The notes under the pieces are model-generated. The model ran no database searches and had not been told where the DNA came from. It was given only the letters and a program-made list of their open reading frames with translations. Position numbers and translations under genes: made by a program. A DNA stretch of 64,000 bases from Nostocaceae cyanobacterium (GTDB lineage Bacteria > Cyanobacteriota > Cyanobacteriia > Cyanobacteriales > Nostocaceae), in NCBI GenBank assembly GCA_030065825.1, contig JASJCY010000028.1, positions 1-64,000 on the forward strand, written 5' to 3'. Shown here one piece after another: positions 17,506 through 26,988 of this stretch (position 1 is the first letter of the stretch; every line of letters starts with the position of its first letter).

Positions 17506-19218
17506 CTAATAATGATTCCCTGATTTACGGTGATGCACTGCAGTCACACCATCAGGATTAAACACCTGACCATCTTCCACCGCTGCATAAACCAACCAAT
17601 GGTCACCGACTTCCATCCTATCCTTCACCGAACATTCTAAATAGGCTAAAGCATCCGTGAGAATGGGAGAACCATTATTAGCAGTATCGCTCTTCACATC
17701 GGCAAAGCGGTCTTGTCCTGGTGCGAAAGGCTTGAGGAAATGCTTCATTAGCCCCAAATGATTCCCTTCCTTCAAAATATTTAAGACAAATTTATTACCA
17801 GAATGCATCAGTGATTCCAACGCCCTGTCCTTTGCCACCGCAATAGTTAAACCAGGAGGATTAAAACTTGCCTGGGAAACCCAAGATGCTAGCATAGCGC
17901 TAGATATATCCCCTTGCTTGGCTGTCACCACACATAGAGAACCAATCAGTCTTCCCACAGCTTGTTCTACACTGGTAGCAGGTTGGGTAGCTGTACGTAC
18001 TTTCTTACTTTTCTTCAGTGCTTGAGCAAAGTCAGTTCCCGCTTCCTCGCACATTTGCAAGGTGACATCATCAGGCTTAAACTTCACCCGAATGGGGTCA
18101 AAACCAAAGCGGTAACCAGCATCTTTGAGTTTAGCTTCAATAATATCGATAGCTTCCCCACTCCAACCGAAGGAACCGAATACCCCAGCCAGTTTGTTAT
18201 TTGTAGCTGTGGAAAGCACGATACCCAAAGCCGTTTGTACTGGTGTGGGTGCATGTCCTCCTAAAGTTGGGGAACCGATAATAAAACCTGAAGCCTCCTC
18301 TACCGCAGCTTGGATTTCCCCTGGTTGTGCGAATTCACAGTTAATGGACTCTACCCTAATACCAGCTTTAGTAATCCCGTGAGCGATCGCCTGTGCGACT
18401 ATAGCGGTATTTCCGTAAGCGGAGGCATAAATTAAAGCGACTGTTGTATCTTGAGAAGATTGTTGTTTACCCCATTGACGATAAGCATCAGTCAGTTGGA
18501 TAAAGCCATAGCGTACCAAAGGACCATGATTAGGGGCATAAAGTCTCGCTGGTAATTCCGATAACTTCTCTAATGCTGTTTCTACTTGACGAGCATGGGG
18601 AGCCATCAGACAATCAAAATAATAGCGTCTGTCTTCTAGAAAAGCTTGCCAGCCTTCATCAAATACCTGGTCACCACAAATATGTGCCCCAAATAGCTTA
18701 TCAGAATAGATAATTTCCGTTTGGGGGTCATAGGTACAAAGGTGATCTGGATAGCGGGGGTTAGGGGTGGGGATAAATTGTAAATGATGTCCCTTACCTA
18801 AATCGAGGGTTTCTTCCCCCTTCATCACCAAAAGTGGTAAGTTATCATCTTCTAGAGCTTTGCGTAAATTTATGCTCCCAGGATTAGAACAAACAAAAGT
18901 AATTTGGGGAGCAATTTCCCGCAAAGTCTTTAAAGTTGATGCTCGGTTGGGATTGACATGACCAACAATTACGTAATCAATCTTTGTAACATCAAATCGT
19001 TCTTTTAAAGCATCTAAGTAAATTTGCGTAAATGTTTCCCCAGGGGGGTCAATCAGTGCGGTTTTGTCCCCTTCAATCAGATAGGAATTAGCAGTAGTAC
19101 CCTTAGCTAAGGCATATTCAATTTCAAATCGCAATCTTGCCCAACTGCGCGATCGCAAAACTCTGGTATCTGTGGCAATGGGGAAAACTTGAACGTCACG
19201 GGGTTTTGTGGATGGCAT
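17506..19218 (-). CDS. flv1: Flavodiiron protein, Flv1-type (non-canonical diiron site)
   Basis: The 570 residues have the cyanobacterial three-module layout: metallo-beta-lactamase-like domain (about 30-250), flavodoxin-like FMN domain (about 262-400, starting VALIYASAYGNTA) and flavin-reductase-like domain (about 425-570, with AMLASWVSQASFNPPGLTIA). Diiron ligands are partly replaced. The motif H-x-E-x-D reads GHVNPNRAS, and the next His is Arg in NPRYPDH, while the final His in APNHGPL remains. Such substitutions mark the Flv1/Flv2 type, which works as a heterodimer with a canonical Flv3/Flv4 partner to reduce O2 to water with photosynthetic electrons. The partner lies immediately upstream. 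Adjacency without an intervening sll0218-like gene favours Flv1/Flv3 over Flv2/Flv4. In Anabaena the adjacent pair is the heterocyst-specific Flv1B/Flv3B; that identity is likely but unproven here. Confidence 0.85.
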   Translation of the reverse strand: MPSTKPRDVQVFPIATDTRVLRSRSWARLRFEIEYALAKGTTANSYLIEGDKTALIDPPGETFTQIYLDALKERFDVTKIDYVIVGHVNPNRASTLKTLREIAPQITFVCSNPGSINLRKALEDDNLPLLVMKGEETLDLGKGHHLQFIPTPNPRYPDHLCTYDPQTEIIYSDKLFGAHICGDQVFDEGWQAFLEDRRYYFDCLMAPHARQVETALEKLSELPARLYAPNHGPLVRYGFIQLTDAYRQWGKQQSSQDTTVALIYASAYGNTAIVAQAIAHGITKAGIRVESINCEFAQPGEIQAAVEEASGFIIGSPTLGGHAPTPVQTALGIVLSTATNNKLAGVFGSFGWSGEAIDIIEAKLKDAGYRFGFDPIRVKFKPDDVTLQMCEEAGTDFAQALKKSKKVRTATQPATSVEQAVGRLIGSLCVVTAKQGDISSAMLASWVSQASFNPPGLTIAVAKDRALESLMHSGNKFVLNILKEGNHLGLMKHFLKPFAPGQDRFADVKSDTANNGSPILTDALAYLECSVKDRMEVGDHWLVYAAVEDGQVFNPDGVTAVHHRKSGNHY

Positions 19219-19227
19219 GGCTATTTA

Positions 19228-19370
19228 GAGAGTAGGGGGAGTAGGGGTGGGGTTTCCCCACCCGGGAGTGGGGGAAGTGGGGGAAGTAGGGGCGGGGTTT
19301 CCCCGCCCGGGAGTGGGGGAAGTGCTAAATTTTTCCTATTCCCTGTTCCCTATTCCCTGTTCCCCTGTTC
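19228..19370. repeat. GC-rich palindromic repeats between the flavodiiron genes
   Basis: Two direct copies of ggggtttccccacccgggag/ggggtttccccgcccgggag with gtggggga spacers fill the 150-base gap, followed by ttccctattccctgttccc-type pentamer repeats. They may fold into hairpins that lower expression of the downstream gene relative to the upstream one. Confidence 0.6.
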
Positions 19371-21093
19371 AATAGTGATTACCGACTTTACGATGGTGAA
19401 CAGCAGTCAAAGAGTCTGGTTTGGAAACCTTTCCAGCGTAGATGGTGCTATAAACTATCCAATGGTCACCACCGTCCATACGACTGGCAACTTCACATTC
19501 CATATAAGCTAAAGCATCTGCAAGGATGGGAGAACCATTTTCCGCTTCTTGGGTTTTCACTCCTGCAAAGCGATCGGCACCAGGGGCAAATCTTTTGAGG
19601 AAGTGTTTCATTAATCCTTGGTAATTGCCTTCTTCTAAGACGTTGAGAACAAATTTATCACCCACTTGCATCAGTGATTCAATTGCCCTATCTTTTGCCA
19701 CTGCAATTGATACTCCCAAGGGTTTAAAGCTGGCTTGGCTTACCCAAGAAGCTAACATAGCACTTTGCACATCGCCTTTTTTGGCAGTAATAATATACAA
19801 TCCACCGCTAATTCTACCTAGGGATTTATCCAGGTCAGCACCAAGGGATTTCATCTGTTTGATGCTTTTATCCCTAGTTACCCATTGTCCCAAGTCTGTA
19901 CCTGCTTCTTCACACTGTTTGTAGGTGTTTTCCGTGGGAGTTTCTCGAATTTCAATCACTGGGAATGCGACACTTAAACCCAAAGCGCGGAATTTGTTGA
20001 GTAAGGGATAAGTTGGTTCGTCATCTCCACCACCAGTTTCAAATATACCAATGGCTTGTTTTTCTTTAACGGAACCTAAAATTGTACTCACAGCAGCTTG
20101 GATATTAGCATCCCCAGCAGCAGGAGTCATTCCTACCACAATTCCCGTACAGCGACTGACAATTTCCCGCAATTCTTGTAAATCAGCATCTCCTCGCAAG
20201 TCTACCATTTCTACAGCGACATCGGTTTTGCTAATACCACTGGCAATGGCTTCTGCTAATTGGTTACTATAGCCGTATTCGGAAACATAAAATACCCCAA
20301 TGCTGGTTTCTGCTTTGGCTTGGGATTGACTCCAACTGCGGTAACGTCCAGTCAACTCCTTAACATTGTGCCGCAAAAGGGGTCCATGACCAGTGGCGAT
20401 GGTATTAATTGTTTCCAGTTTATCCATCCGCTTCATGGCAGACAGGACAGAACGGGCGTTTGGAGCCATCAAGCATTCGTAATAATACTGATAGTCTGGT
20501 GATATTGCTGCTAAATCTTCATCAAAGGTATCATCACTGCAATAGTGCATCCCAAAAGCATCGCAGGTGTAGAGAATTTGGGTTTTGCGGTCGTAACTAA
20601 AAATGGTATCAGGCCAGTGTAAATTAGGTGCAGTGACAAATTCGATTTCATGTCCGTTACCTAAATCGAGGATGTCTCCACTTTTGACTATCCGTCGCTT
20701 AAAGGGTTGATGTACCAGATTTTCCAGAAACTGAATCGCTACCTTAGAAGCGACTACGGTAATTTCCGGTGCTAATTGCAGAATATCTTTAACCAAGCCA
20801 CTGTGATCTGGTTCTGTATGGCTGATAATCAAATAATTAATTTCTGTGGGATTGATTAAATCCTGGAGGGTATCTAAATATAGCTGACGAAACTTCTCAT
20901 GGGAGGTATCCACTAATGCGGTTTGCTCACCGCGAATGATAAACGAATTGTAGGTAGTACCATTTTGCAAACCAAACTCAATATCAAAGCGATCGCGATC
21001 CCAATCCAAAGAACGAATGACTCTGGTATCCGCTGCAATGTCCCCAGTCTGGATGGTTAACCTTTTTTTCGTCTTATCGGTGAGCGCTACCAT
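19369..21093 (-). CDS. flv3: Flavodiiron protein, Flv3-type (canonical diiron site)
   Basis: This protein has the same three-module layout as its downstream partner but intact diiron ligands: SHTEPDHSG (H-x-E-x-D), NLHWPDT, YTCDAFGMH and TGHGPLLRH. The flavodoxin-like domain begins GVFYVSEYGYSNQ, and the C-terminal flavin-reductase domain contains AMLASWVSQASFKPLGVSIA. It would catalyse NAD(P)H-linked O2 reduction as part of an Flv1/Flv3 heterodimer. The frame is open from 21111, but the ATG at 21093 is preferred because a strong ribosome binding site (complement of cctcctt at 21100-21106) sits just upstream, giving MVALTDKT. It is the first gene of the two-gene operon. Confidence 0.87.
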   Translation of the reverse strand: MVALTDKTKKRLTIQTGDIAADTRVIRSLDWDRDRFDIEFGLQNGTTYNSFIIRGEQTALVDTSHEKFRQLYLDTLQDLINPTEINYLIISHTEPDHSGLVKDILQLAPEITVVASKVAIQFLENLVHQPFKRRIVKSGDILDLGNGHEIEFVTAPNLHWPDTIFSYDRKTQILYTCDAFGMHYCSDDTFDEDLAAISPDYQYYYECLMAPNARSVLSAMKRMDKLETINTIATGHGPLLRHNVKELTGRYRSWSQSQAKAETSIGVFYVSEYGYSNQLAEAIASGISKTDVAVEMVDLRGDADLQELREIVSRCTGIVVGMTPAAGDANIQAAVSTILGSVKEKQAIGIFETGGGDDEPTYPLLNKFRALGLSVAFPVIEIRETPTENTYKQCEEAGTDLGQWVTRDKSIKQMKSLGADLDKSLGRISGGLYIITAKKGDVQSAMLASWVSQASFKPLGVSIAVAKDRAIESLMQVGDKFVLNVLEEGNYQGLMKHFLKRFAPGADRFAGVKTQEAENGSPILADALAYMECEVASRMDGGDHWIVYSTIYAGKVSKPDSLTAVHHRKVGNHY

Positions 21094-21242
21094 AACTCCC
21101 CTCCTTCGCACATGAGTATTTTTTCTGCTGCTCTTATTGTGACACGGGTCTATTGTAAATAATTATTAAAAATTTTATGGGTGGGTTAAACAAAACCAAA
21201 GAGTGCTATGAGGATCTTTGAGAACCAAAGTACCCATAGGTA

Positions 21243-21374
21243 TATAGCGGTTTTCGCTTGAGTGAGGTACACAAATTTTACCTCACCCCCTTCCCCTCTC
21301 CTTACCAAGGAGAGGGGTGGCTTTAGCCGGGGTGAGGTAAGCGCATGTATTCCATCCAAGTGAAAACCGCTATA
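21243..21374. mobile_element. Miniature element with TATAGCGGTTTTC ends, copy 1
   Basis: The ends tatagcggttttcgcttg and caagtgaaaaccgctata are inverted repeats. The interior contains the cctcacccc...ggggtgagg palindrome. A second copy with the same ends is at 43664-43844. The TA-rich ends suggest insertion at TA sites, as for IS630/mariner-like elements; that is inference. Confidence 0.75.
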
Positions 21375-21490
21375 TTTTGCACCTTAGGACTAAATTCATA
21401 TTCTCAATCAGCAACGCCAAAATGAGCTATGCTGCACGTTTTGATTAAAATAGGAAGTCTTGCTGAAATTAAATCAAGGATTAACATTTA

Positions 21491-22063
21491 ATGTCTGGAG
21501 CATTTTCTCCCTCAATTCCTCCAATTCCTCCGGTTCAGTTTCAAAAGGCAATGATATTTATTGACGGAACTAATCTTTTCCATCGTTTGGATGGTGTCAA
21601 ACTTCAACTAAAGGAGAAGCTATCAAATATTGTGGAGTCTTTTGTCGAAAACCGCCAGGTGGTGCGAGTCTACATGTACACTTCTAAACCGTATTTGCAA
21701 CATGCAAAAGAAAAACATGGAGATTTAATTTCAGACGGGTTGCGTGTCGTACAAGGGGATGCTGTACCTAAGAAAGATAAAGATGGAAATTATGATGGAA
21801 ATTATAAAGAGAAAGGAGTAGATGCTCTTCTGGTTGCTGATTTGGTTTATCACGCAGCAGTTAAAAATTATGATTATGCTTTGCTTGTAAGTACTGATAC
21901 AGATTTTGTACAAGCACTCAAACGTGTTGAAGACTTCGGTTGTCGAACAGGTGTATTGGGATTATGTTGCGATATTCCTGATAGACTTAAGGAAGCATGT
22001 GATGATACAGCCATCCTAAGTAAAAGTGATATTCTCACTAAAGGATGGGCAATAGAAATATAA
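21491..22063 (+). CDS. NYN domain protein (LabA/DUF88-like)
   Basis: The 190-residue protein has a PIN-like NYN fold. It starts with the acidic motif MIFIDGTNLFHRL (residues 18-30), continues with EKGVDALLVADLVYHAA and DYALLVSTDTDFVQAL (Asp residues of the active site), and ends with a short helical tail. NYN domains are metal-dependent RNases; cyanobacterial LabA-like members have been linked to circadian output, but this one cannot be assigned to that role. It stands alone, with a short proline-rich N-terminus (SIPPIPPVQF). Confidence 0.85.
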   Translation: MSGAFSPSIPPIPPVQFQKAMIFIDGTNLFHRLDGVKLQLKEKLSNIVESFVENRQVVRVYMYTSKPYLQHAKEKHGDLISDGLRVVQGDAVPKKDKDGNYDGNYKEKGVDALLVADLVYHAAVKNYDYALLVSTDTDFVQALKRVEDFGCRTGVLGLCCDIPDRLKEACDDTAILSKSDILTKGWAIEI

Positions 22064-22220
22064 AAAACCAAAAGTTAGGGACTTCCAGTTAAAACAATAT
22101 CCCAAAGTTTTACGGTGGTACAGGCATCCTTACCTGTATCAAAGGGGCAGGCAGGGATGCCTACCCCACAATATGGGACAATTTATTTCTTGGTATTCCC
22201 TTAAATTCCTTCCTCTCCCT

Positions 22221-23132
22221 TCATCGCTGGAAATATTTCCTGGGATCTTGCGCAACCCAACCCAAGGATGAACTAGAACGCATTTCAAAATGCAAATGAG
22301 GTTGACTAGAAGTAGGAGTACCAGTTATACCTACAGTTCCCAGTACTTCTCCTTGTTGGACTTGCTGACCTACACCTACTTGAATCGTTTGTAGATGGGC
22401 ATAGCGGCTTTGCAATCCCCCACTGTGATTAATAATGACCAAGTTACCATAACTACCTTGCCTCTCAGCAAATACCACAGTTCCAGGGGCAATTGCTTGT
22501 ACGTTGCTTCCTTTTGCTGCTAATAAGTCAATCCCACTGTGAAAAAAAACTTCCCGGTTAGTAAGATTCATCTGCCAACCATAGGATAATCCTACCCGTG
22601 CTACTTTTGGTAAAGGGTAACCAAGCTGTTGAGGAGGTTGAGGAGGATTGGCTGTTTCAGTAGAACTAGAACTAGGGGTAGCGGGGGATGCACTCACCGG
22701 GGGAAGATATGGCTTACCATTAACCACGGGTACAAAAGCTATATTTGAGGGTGGTTGACAACCGTTTAACTCAAACAACACATCCGCACGTACTTTGTAT
22801 TTTGCCCCTAATTTTCGCCAAGTTTGACCCCTTGCTACTTCCACGACTATACCATTGTAGGGAGGAATTAAAATGTCACTACCAACAGTCAGTCTGCGGT
22901 TACGCAAGTTGGGATTCATGTTCAAAATACTGCTTGGTAATAAATTGTAAGCTGAGGAAATGCTATTTAAAGTTTCACCCTTCTCAACTGTATGACGTAG
23001 GAAGCGTTCTAAGGCTGGTGTAGGACAATTTACACTACTATTTTGGGCTACTACTAACTCTGAGGGTGCTGATACTATACCCAAGCTGCTGACTAGGCTA
23101 CAAAGAATGAGTAAACGAGGTGCAAAAGTCAT
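22221..23132 (-). CDS. LysM-containing M23 (LytM-type) peptidoglycan peptidase
   Basis: The protein starts with a signal peptide (MTFAPRLLILCSLVSSLGI, then SAPSELVVAQ). Two LysM motifs follow, HTVEKGETLNSISSAYNLLP (about 48-67) and a more divergent VARGQTWRKLGAKYKV (about 98-113), then a Pro/Ser-rich linker. The C-terminal M23 domain has zinc ligands in HSGIDLLAAKG near 196 and SQPHLHFEMR near 276-285. It should act in the periplasm on peptidoglycan cross-links, or as a divisome-activating LytM factor. At 303 residues it is typical. Nothing in the neighbourhood links it to a specific process. Confidence 0.9.
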   Translation of the reverse strand: MTFAPRLLILCSLVSSLGIVSAPSELVVAQNSSVNCPTPALERFLRHTVEKGETLNSISSAYNLLPSSILNMNPNLRNRRLTVGSDILIPPYNGIVVEVARGQTWRKLGAKYKVRADVLFELNGCQPPSNIAFVPVVNGKPYLPPVSASPATPSSSSTETANPPQPPQQLGYPLPKVARVGLSYGWQMNLTNREVFFHSGIDLLAAKGSNVQAIAPGTVVFAERQGSYGNLVIINHSGGLQSRYAHLQTIQVGVGQQVQQGEVLGTVGITGTPTSSQPHLHFEMRSSSSLGWVAQDPRKYFQR

Positions 23133-23574
23133 GTATATCAGTTAATGTGTATTTTTATTAACTTTGAACAAAAGCATCAAGCCTTCTCAACCATAAGCAA
23201 AAATGTGGGCATCTATCCTATTTGAAGGCAAAATCCATCATTTCGTTCCTCAGAAGTTTTAATCAGGTATTCAGCAGAATGCTCTTACCATTTCACCTTA
23301 CTCTTAACTAGACTATAACTCTTTTATTCTGATTAAAAATAAACCGAATACAGAGCAAGGGGATACCCTAAAGGAAAGCTTTACCTACATCAATGGAGTA
23401 ATACTTTTGACTTTTGACTTACCCTACAGATAGACACAGAGTGGCTTCTTTTAGTAGCCGCATTCCGTGCGTCTATGATTTTTGACTTTTAACTCTGTAC
23501 TCCTACCCTTACCAATTGCCTTTTGCTTGACTAAACTGATAAAAAACCCATCTGCATTTGTATTCTCTACTTGC
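23133..23574. other. Intergenic between divergent M23 and HtrA genes
   Basis: About 440 bases separate the divergent starts. A short imperfect palindrome, gacacagagtggcttctttt followed by agccgcattccgtgcgtct, lies near 23437 and resembles a scrap of the dispersed GC-rich repeats. The open frame of the protease extends back to 23482 but looks non-native there. I see no clear promoter. Confidence 0.4.
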
Positions 23575-24792
23575 ATGATTATGAAGTTTTCTTACAAGCA
23601 AATTGCTGTTTATCTCTCTTTAGTGGCTGTTGGCAGCGGTATCGGCTTGTTAAGTAGTTTTTATTTATTACCACAAAAACACTCATTTCAAAAGTTAAGA
23701 AATGTAACAGCCACTTTACCTCCACAAAACCAAAATGTCATCTCCCGTTCTGTAGGTGGCATGGCTGGAGCTATTAATACTGGTAACACAAATTTTATTG
23801 CTGCTGCAGTAGAAAAAACTGGTCCTGCGGTAGTAAGAATTAATGCCACTCGTAAAGTCGCAAATCCCATCTTTGACGCGTTCAAAAATCCCCTATTTAA
23901 CCGTTTTTTTGGGGAAGATGAACAACCAATCCCCCAGGAAAGAATTGAACGCGGCACAGGTTCTGGTTTTATGTTGAGTGATGATGGCAAAATTCTCACC
24001 AATGCCCATGTAGTATCAGATACTGATACGGTACAAGTTACCCTTAAGGATGGTCGAACTTTTTTGGGTAAGGTTGTAGGGGTTGATGAGAGGACAGATG
24101 TGGCTGCAATCAAAATTCCTGCTCAAGATATGCCCGTAGTAACACTGGGTAATTCGCAAAAGTTAATACCAGGAGAATGGGCGATCGCCATTGGCAATCC
24201 TCTGGGTTTAGACAATACTGTGACCATCGGGATTATCAGCGCTACAGATCGCACTAGCGCTCAAGTGGGTGTTCCAGATAAACGAGTCAGCTTTATCCAA
24301 ACCGATGCAGCAATTAACCCTGGTAATTCGGGCGGACCTTTGTTAAACTCTCAAGGGGAAGTAATTGGTGTAAATACGGCTATTCGTGCGGATGCTCAAG
24401 GACTGGGATTTGCGATTCCCATTGAAGTTGCTGCCCGTATTGCCCAAGAATTATTTACAAAAGGACATGTAGATCATCCCTTTTTAGGGATTGAAATGGT
24501 AGACTTAAATCCAGCTAAAAAAGAGCGAATAAATCGAGACAGCAAGTTTAAAATTAAACAAGACACAGGAATTTTAATCCGCACAGTCCTAAAGAAATCA
24601 GCAGCACAAAAAGGAGGATTACTAGCTGGAGACTTAATTTTGAAAGTGAACGGCAAATCAGTTAAAACTGCCGCTCAGGTGCAGAAGCTAGTGGATTCCA
24701 GTTCTGTGGGAGACATCTTAGAAATAGAAGTCAACCGTAATGGCAAAATAGTTAGCCTCAAGGTACAGCCAGAGGCTTATCCGAAAAAGTAA
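23575..24792 (+). CDS. HtrA/Deg-family serine protease with PDZ domain
   Basis: An N-terminal hydrophobic anchor (IAVYLSLVAVGSGIGLL) leads to a trypsin-like domain with the full triad: His in ILTNAHVV, Asp in ERTDVAAIKI and Ser in NPGNSGGPLLNSQ. A single PDZ domain follows at about residues 310-400 (GILIRTVLKKSAAQKGGLLA, VNGKSV). It is a periplasmic or membrane-bound quality-control protease of the HhoA/HhoB/HtrA type; which of the three cannot be told. The frame opens at 23482, but the first 31 residues are unlike the family. ATG codons at 23575 and 23581 directly precede the anchor and fit better. Confidence 0.9.
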   Translation: MIMKFSYKQIAVYLSLVAVGSGIGLLSSFYLLPQKHSFQKLRNVTATLPPQNQNVISRSVGGMAGAINTGNTNFIAAAVEKTGPAVVRINATRKVANPIFDAFKNPLFNRFFGEDEQPIPQERIERGTGSGFMLSDDGKILTNAHVVSDTDTVQVTLKDGRTFLGKVVGVDERTDVAAIKIPAQDMPVVTLGNSQKLIPGEWAIAIGNPLGLDNTVTIGIISATDRTSAQVGVPDKRVSFIQTDAAINPGNSGGPLLNSQGEVIGVNTAIRADAQGLGFAIPIEVAARIAQELFTKGHVDHPFLGIEMVDLNPAKKERINRDSKFKIKQDTGILIRTVLKKSAAQKGGLLAGDLILKVNGKSVKTAAQVQKLVDSSSVGDILEIEVNRNGKIVSLKVQPEAYPKK

Positions 24793-24844
24793 CCAATAGT
24801 AATCGATAGTCCCCAGTCTATGCTGAAGACTTTCGGACTATTGA

Positions 24845-25201
24845 TTATTGACCGAGATTAGTGTTAGTTAAGTTATCTAAATGCATCCGTTGTTCCATTT
24901 GCCGGAGGAAATACCCCGTCATCATTGCCGATGCCAAAAGTCCAGCCAAGTTGTCCCTATCAGTTGTAACTTGTACGTTGAAGTTTTCTGCGGGTAATAC
25001 CCCCACTAGCCCTTGGACATTTTGGGAAATGATTTGCTTGATTTCGGGGCTAACGGACTGGGCAACACGGGCTAACACTTCCGGAGACTGATGTTGTAAA
25101 TATTTGAGTAACTGGTTGGAGTGCTCATCAAGGTTATCATGCAGGAGATGATTTTCGTGTTCGGAAGAATTGTGATTCAAAAAGTCAGGATTGAACTCCA
25201 T
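24845..25201 (-). CDS. DUF760 family protein
   Basis: This 118-residue protein carries the pattern I recall for DUF760: LLKYLQHQSPEVLARVAQSV, ISQNVQGLVGVLP, NFNVQVTTDRDNLAGLLASA and TGYFLRQMEQRMHL. The family is found in cyanobacteria and plastids. Its function is not established to my knowledge. The N-terminus is His/Asn-rich and probably disordered. Neighbours (HtrA convergent, ScpB upstream on the same strand about 110 bases away) give no functional hint. Confidence 0.8.
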   Translation of the reverse strand: MEFNPDFLNHNSSEHENHLLHDNLDEHSNQLLKYLQHQSPEVLARVAQSVSPEIKQIISQNVQGLVGVLPAENFNVQVTTDRDNLAGLLASAMMTGYFLRQMEQRMHLDNLTNTNLGQ

Positions 25202-25309
25202 TGGCAGTTGTTTTTAGCTTAGTTGCTAATTCTACTCTAAACCATAGTATAACTATGAGCCATATTCCACACTATTAAAAGTGGTATTATTCGCGATCCC
25301 CAAATGCCC

Positions 25310-25870
25310 TCAGTCTACCTCTACAACTGGGTTTAGCTCCAATTCTAATTGTTTTTGAGAATTTTTTGGAAAAAATTGTTGGGGCAGTTGCTCAATTTGA
25401 AAATATTGATGAAATTTCGGAGTAGTATGTAAAGAATAAGACCTAGACTCACTATCTCGCCGTTTTTTCACAAAACCTTGTGCCACCAGTTCTTGCACTT
25501 GCTGATATGCCCCAGAACCGCGTAGGTTAATCAAGTCACTTTGGAGTATGGGACCGTTAAGGGCGATCGCAGCTAAAGTCCGCAATGCCCCCACACCCAA
25601 TTCTACAGGAATTAGGGTTTGTACTAAGTCCTGGAAATCGGACCGCAATTGTAGACTGTACCCGCTAGCAGTTTCTACCACTTCTAAGGCAGTATCTCGA
25701 TGGGCATATTGGTCAATTAGTTCAATAATCCCGTCTTCAACTGTAGCGCGATCACAAGCGGCATAATCGGCGATTTCGCCAATGGATAGGGGTTTACCCT
25801 TTAAGTAGAGAATCGCTTCTATTTTGGTCGCTGCATTCATATCGGTGTTGAGTAATCTGTCATCACTCAT
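25310..25870 (-). CDS. scpB: Segregation and condensation protein ScpB
   Basis: The 186-residue protein fits ScpB, the winged-helix dimer that joins SMC and ScpA in the chromosome condensin. Motifs include KIEAILYLKGKPLSIGEIAD near the N-terminus, GYSLQLRSDFQDLVQTLIPV, ALRTLAAIALNGPILQSDLI and LVAQGFVKKRRDSES. The ORF begins MSDDRLLNTDMNAATKIEAI; an ATG ten residues in is an alternative start. Upstream lies a long heptamer repeat tract. Confidence 0.9.
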   Translation of the reverse strand: MSDDRLLNTDMNAATKIEAILYLKGKPLSIGEIADYAACDRATVEDGIIELIDQYAHRDTALEVVETASGYSLQLRSDFQDLVQTLIPVELGVGALRTLAAIALNGPILQSDLINLRGSGAYQQVQELVAQGFVKKRRDSESRSYSLHTTPKFHQYFQIEQLPQQFFPKNSQKQLELELNPVVEVD

Positions 25871-25896
25871 TAGTCACCCAGGCTGATGACTAATAA

Positions 25897-26042
25897 CGGT
25901 AATGGGTAATGGGTAATGGGTAATTGGTAATTGGTAATGGGTAATTGGTAATTGGTAATGGGTAATTGGTAATGGGTAATTGGTAATGGGTAATTGGTAA
26001 TTGGTAATGGGTAATGGGTAATGGGTAATTGGTAATTGGGGG
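25897..26042. repeat. Short tandem heptamer repeats (ggtaatg/ggtaatt)
   Basis: About 20 units of the 7-mer ggtaatg or ggtaatt run without break upstream of scpB. This is the typical short tandemly repeated sequence of heterocystous cyanobacteria. Its inverse, attacca, appears downstream of ispD's start and near 42090. Confidence 0.88.
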
Positions 26043-26298
26043 AAGAAGGATTTTGATTACTTAGTACCCATTTTCTTAAGTGGCACGGATATTATCATAA
26101 TAATATAGGAACGTCAATACATGCACAATTAAGATTGGGTATCTCATATCTTCCACCACATGATTATTGCGAAGAGTGTCGCCTGTAACCCTTATTATTT
26201 CGTAGGTGCGGCATAGCCCTACTTACTCTTATTGAGAAGGTGCAAGATGTGAGGTATTTCCATTTACCATTTACCATTTACCCTTTACCCTTTCCCAT
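26043..26298. other. Intergenic, no gene seen
   Basis: This stretch separates the heptamer tract from the ispD stop. It includes pyrimidine-rich heptamer relics, catttaccatttaccctttac, just after the ispD stop. No open frame or structured RNA stands out. Confidence 0.4.
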
Positions 26299-26988
26299 TT
26301 ACGATTCCCCAATTCTGGCTTTGAGGATAAATTCTGCCAGAGCTAAATCACCGGGAGTGGTGACCTTCAAATTTGTTTCTTCTCCTTCGACAATTCGCAC
26401 CTCCAAACCGCATTTTTCAAACAAGGCAGCGTCATCGGTTACTTGCCAGCCTTGACGTACACCTTCAGCATGGCAGCGTTTTAACAATTTGACATCAAAT
26501 CCTTGGGGTGTTTGTGCTGCCCATAGCTGTCGTCGGTCGGGTGTACTTTTAATTATGCCATTTTCGTCTACAACTTTGATAGTATCCTTGACGGGTATGG
26601 CAGCAATTAAGCCAGGACAATGGCGAATGGCTGCGGCACACCTGTCGAGTAAATCTGGTGTCGCAAGGCATCTAGCGCCATCATGGATTAATACTTGTTG
26701 TGCTTCTTGAGGCAATGCCTGTAAGCCATTGTAAACTGATTCTTGGCGGGTGGAGCCACCTGGAATCAATTCCACTGCTTTGGTGAGCTTTTCTTGGGAA
26801 AGAATCCCCTCTAAGTCTTGCCAATCAGTTGTTTGAGAAATGATCCCAATCCAAGTAATTGACGGGGATGCTTCAGCCGCTCGGAGAGTCCAACTAATCA
26901 GCGGATGCGATCGCAGCGTTAACAGAAGTTTATTGCGATTACTTCCCATTCTGCGTCCCATTCCCGCCGCTGGAATTAGTAAATGCAC
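26299..26988 (-). CDS. ispD: 2-C-methyl-D-erythritol 4-phosphate cytidylyltransferase
   Basis: IspD makes CDP-methylerythritol in the MEP isoprenoid pathway that feeds carotenoids, phytol and quinones. The nucleotide-binding start LLIPAAGMGRRMGSNRNKLL is diagnostic. It is followed by LIHDGARCLATPDLL, AAIPVKDTIKVVD and LWAAQTPQGFDVKLL, with VTDDAALFEKCGLEVRIVEG near the end. The open frame reaches back to 27066, but those 26 residues are translated heptamer repeat DNA. A GTG at 26988, giving VHLLIPAAG, matches the usual family N-terminus. Length from there, 229 codons, is normal. Confidence 0.92.
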   Translation of the reverse strand: MHLLIPAAGMGRRMGSNRNKLLLTLRSHPLISWTLRAAEASPSITWIGIISQTTDWQDLEGILSQEKLTKAVELIPGGSTRQESVYNGLQALPQEAQQVLIHDGARCLATPDLLDRCAAAIRHCPGLIAAIPVKDTIKVVDENGIIKSTPDRRQLWAAQTPQGFDVKLLKRCHAEGVRQGWQVTDDAALFEKCGLEVRIVEGEETNLKVTTPGDLALAEFILKARIGES

